From the NCBI GenBank assembly GCA_002450905.1, contig DKAT01000063.1, forward strand, positions 17,091 through 23,764: a stretch of 6,674 bases of DNA, in the 5' to 3' direction. The DNA is from Spirochaetia bacterium UBA6919. GTDB lineage: Bacteria; Spirochaetota; UBA6919. The notes below the pieces were generated by a model, which saw only the letters and a program-made list of their open reading frames with translations, made no database searches and was not told the DNA's origin. A program made the translations under genes and the position numbers. Below, one piece after another: positions 6,261-6,674 of this stretch (position 1 is its first letter; each line of letters opens with the position of its first letter).

Positions 6261-6287
6261 TTTATACCTTAACTGTCCTCAAAGATA
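6242..6287 (+). promoter_or_regulatory. Hairpin B in rep leader RNA
   Basis: TATCTTT (6242-6248) pairs with AAAGATA (6281-6287), and GACAGT (6251-6256) with ACTGTC (6272-6277), separated by a small internal loop (AA/CTC) and closed by a 15-nt loop. The stop codon of the leader peptide lies in the loop region. The right arm overlaps GTCCTC, which can alternatively pair with GAGGAC of hairpin A. Confidence 0.5.
6254..6282 (-). promoter_or_regulatory. Antisense promoter in the rep leader
   Basis: On the minus strand, TTGAGG (6282-6277) and TATACT (6259-6254) are separated by exactly 17 bp, with 4/6 and 5/6 matches to sigma-70 consensus. Transcription would start near 6247 and run away from the initiator into hairpin A. 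Confidence 0.5.
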
Positions 6288-6322
6288 ACAAATCCAAATA
6301 CCAGAGTCAAGAATAATTTTTA

Positions 6323-6342
6323 ACACAACAGGTGAGTTGTGT
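6323..6342 (+). promoter_or_regulatory. Hairpin C with AGGTGA loop
   Basis: ACACAAC (6323-6329) and GTTGTGT (6336-6342) form a perfect 7-bp stem with loop AGGTGA. The loop is exactly complementary to TCACCT at 6397-6402, so a pseudoknot or loop-tail contact is possible in a leader transcript. Confidence 0.5.
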
Positions 6343-6346
6343 CCTC

Positions 6347-6384
6347 GTCTAGGAATTAGAATTCAAAAAAATTCTATCTTAGAC
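6347..6384 (+). promoter_or_regulatory. Hairpin D, 15 bp with bulge
   Basis: GTCTAGGA (6347-6354) pairs with TCTTAGAC (6377-6384), one pair being G-U. After a two-base bulge (AT), TAGAATT (6357-6363) pairs with AATTCTA (6370-6376), with loop CAAAAA. It has no T-run after it on either strand, so it is not an intrinsic terminator. As a stable spacer helix it brings hairpin C and the 6397-6411 palindrome together. Confidence 0.5.
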
Positions 6385-6396
6385 TGACAAAGAATT

Positions 6397-6411
6397 TCAC
6401 CTGACAGGTGA
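6397..6411. promoter_or_regulatory. TCACCTG-A-CAGGTGA palindrome, candidate operator
   Basis: A perfect 7+1+7 dyad centred on 6404, at the -35 position of the extended -10 promoter at 6424-6432, where a bound repressor would block RNA polymerase. Further half-sites are CAGGTGA at 6329-6335 (loop of hairpin C) and TCACC at 6432-6436 (edge of the -10). Initiator autorepression or a plasmid copy repressor would fit. In RNA it could also form a 5-bp hairpin with loop TGACA. Confidence 0.5.
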
Positions 6412-6423
6412 TTTATGCTCTTT

Positions 6424-6432
6424 TGATATAAT
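6424..6432 (+). promoter_or_regulatory. Extended -10 promoter for the initiator gene
   Basis: TGATATAAT is a perfect TGnTATAAT extended -10, which can work without a good -35. The predicted start is near 6439-6440, about 26 nt before the GTG start codon and exactly at the foot of the small hairpin. Confidence 0.55.
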
Positions 6433-6439
6433 CACCATA

Positions 6440-6453
6440 ATCTGTTATCAGAT
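6440..6453 (+). promoter_or_regulatory. Small hairpin abutting initiator ribosome binding site
   Basis: ATCTG (6440-6444) and CAGAT (6449-6453) form a 5-bp stem with loop TTAT, ending one base before the Shine-Dalgarno AAGGAGA (6454-6460). In a transcript from the extended -10 it would be a 5'-terminal hairpin, which could protect the mRNA or tune initiation. Short, so moderate certainty. Confidence 0.35.
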
Positions 6454-6465
6454 AAGGAGAAAAAC

Positions 6466-6674
6466 GTGAACACCCAAATAAATTTAAATCAAAATGATCA
6501 TATAGAAATTATCACACCACAAGACTGCCACCAATTTCAAAAACTCCCCATCCATATTATAAAATGGCAACCCTACCTTAACCCCTACCAGTTTTCCGTC
6601 CTCACATATATCACAAGCCGAATCCATAAAGACAAACACTATGCCTACCCTTCGTTAACCACAGCAGCCGAAGA
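6466..6674 (+). CDS. Probable plasmid replication initiator, 5' part
   Basis: The first 69 codons of a gene cut by the window end. GTG start, set by AAGGAGA at 6454-6460 with five bases spacing; no alternative nearby fits. Residues about 28-69 (HIIKWQPYLNPYQFSVLTYI... then HYAYPSLTTAAE) match the opening of HTH_36-like winged-helix domains (pattern hxxhLxxhxxxxxxxxYPSlxxlA), common at the N-terminus of plasmid Rep proteins. Such proteins bind the origin. Position next to a partition operon, and behind an elaborately structured leader, supports an initiator. Codon use is richer in C-ending codons than parA and the parB-like gene, so it may have a separate origin. A transcriptional regulator with the same HTH remains possible, since the rest is missing. 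Confidence 0.6.
   Translation, partial: MNTQINLNQNDHIEIITPQDCHQFQKLPIHIIKWQPYLNPYQFSVLTYITSRIHKDKHYAYPSLTTAAE

Larger units (their letters stand above)
6150..6465 (+). promoter_or_regulatory. Structured leader of the replication initiator gene
   Basis: A gap of about 316 bases between the partition genes and the initiator. From left to right it contains an A/T repeat, two leader ORFs (6186-6200, 6201-6260), hairpin A (6209-6238), hairpin B (6242-6287), hairpin C (6323-6342), hairpin D (6347-6384), a CAGGTGA palindrome (6397-6411), an extended -10 promoter (6424-6432) and a small hairpin (6440-6453) abutting the initiator's ribosome binding site. Density of structure and layout suggest replication or copy-number control. 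No classical DnaA box or tandem iteron array was seen. Confidence 0.6.

Noticed and set aside
6323..6465. Iteron array or CRISPR
   Set aside because: CAGGTGA/TCACC elements are few, mixed in orientation and irregularly spaced; they suit an operator better than iterons, and there is no repeat-spacer pattern.
6250..6467. Anti-Shine-Dalgarno pairing: CCTTA in loop B (6267-6271) with TAAGG at the rep ribosome binding site
   Set aside because: Only five base pairs with a mismatch on extension; expected by chance for a purine-rich ribosome binding site.

Overview
The window looks like part of a low-GC Gram-negative bacterium's replicon. A C-terminal-Phe outer-membrane barrel protein, periplasmic sensing and strong GGAGG-type ribosome binding sites fit this. 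A spirochaete or similar low-GC diderm is a guess from the overall style; no marker gene proves a taxon. A plasmid-type partition pair is followed by the 5' end of a probable replication initiator gene, so this is probably a plasmid or an integrated plasmid-like element.

Positions 1-1829 (minus strand): a response regulator gene and, overlapping its 3' end, a gene for an outer-membrane beta-barrel (porin-like) protein. They read as one operon, regulator first. Positions 1830-1965 are a compact divergent promoter region. A perfect 9-bp motif (CATAGGTCA in the sense of each gene) lies just upstream of both ribosome binding sites and just downstream of both predicted transcription starts. Positions 1966-4413 (plus strand) encode an 815-residue membrane histidine kinase: N-terminal beta-propeller-like sensor, three membrane segments, periplasmic domain, HAMP, HisKA_3-like histidine and HATPase. 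Kinase, regulator and porin look like one envelope-sensing unit.

Positions 4414-4626 are a short AT-rich gap with a 19-bp operator-like dyad. Base composition changes here: the next two genes are visibly more AT-rich. They are a ParA ATPase with an N-terminal helix-turn-helix (4627-5535) and a non-canonical partner (5535-6149) coupled by a TAATG overlap. The partner is not a classical ParB.

Positions 6150-6465 are the most interesting part, a non-coding leader of about 316 bases before a probable replication initiator (start 6466, cut off by the window end). It holds two tiny leader ORFs in tandem (4 and 19 codons), the first with an excellent ribosome binding site. On the minus strand, a promoter-like pair with a 17-bp spacer precedes a hairpin ending in a U-tract, predicting an antisense RNA of about 45-50 nt that covers the leader ORF. 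Further strong hairpins follow. A perfect CAGGTGA palindrome sits at the -35 position of an extended -10 promoter, and a small hairpin abuts the initiator's ribosome binding site. By analogy with known plasmids this looks like a two-layer copy-number control region (counter-transcribed RNA plus leader peptide, and a transcriptional operator). All of that is inferred from sequence only.
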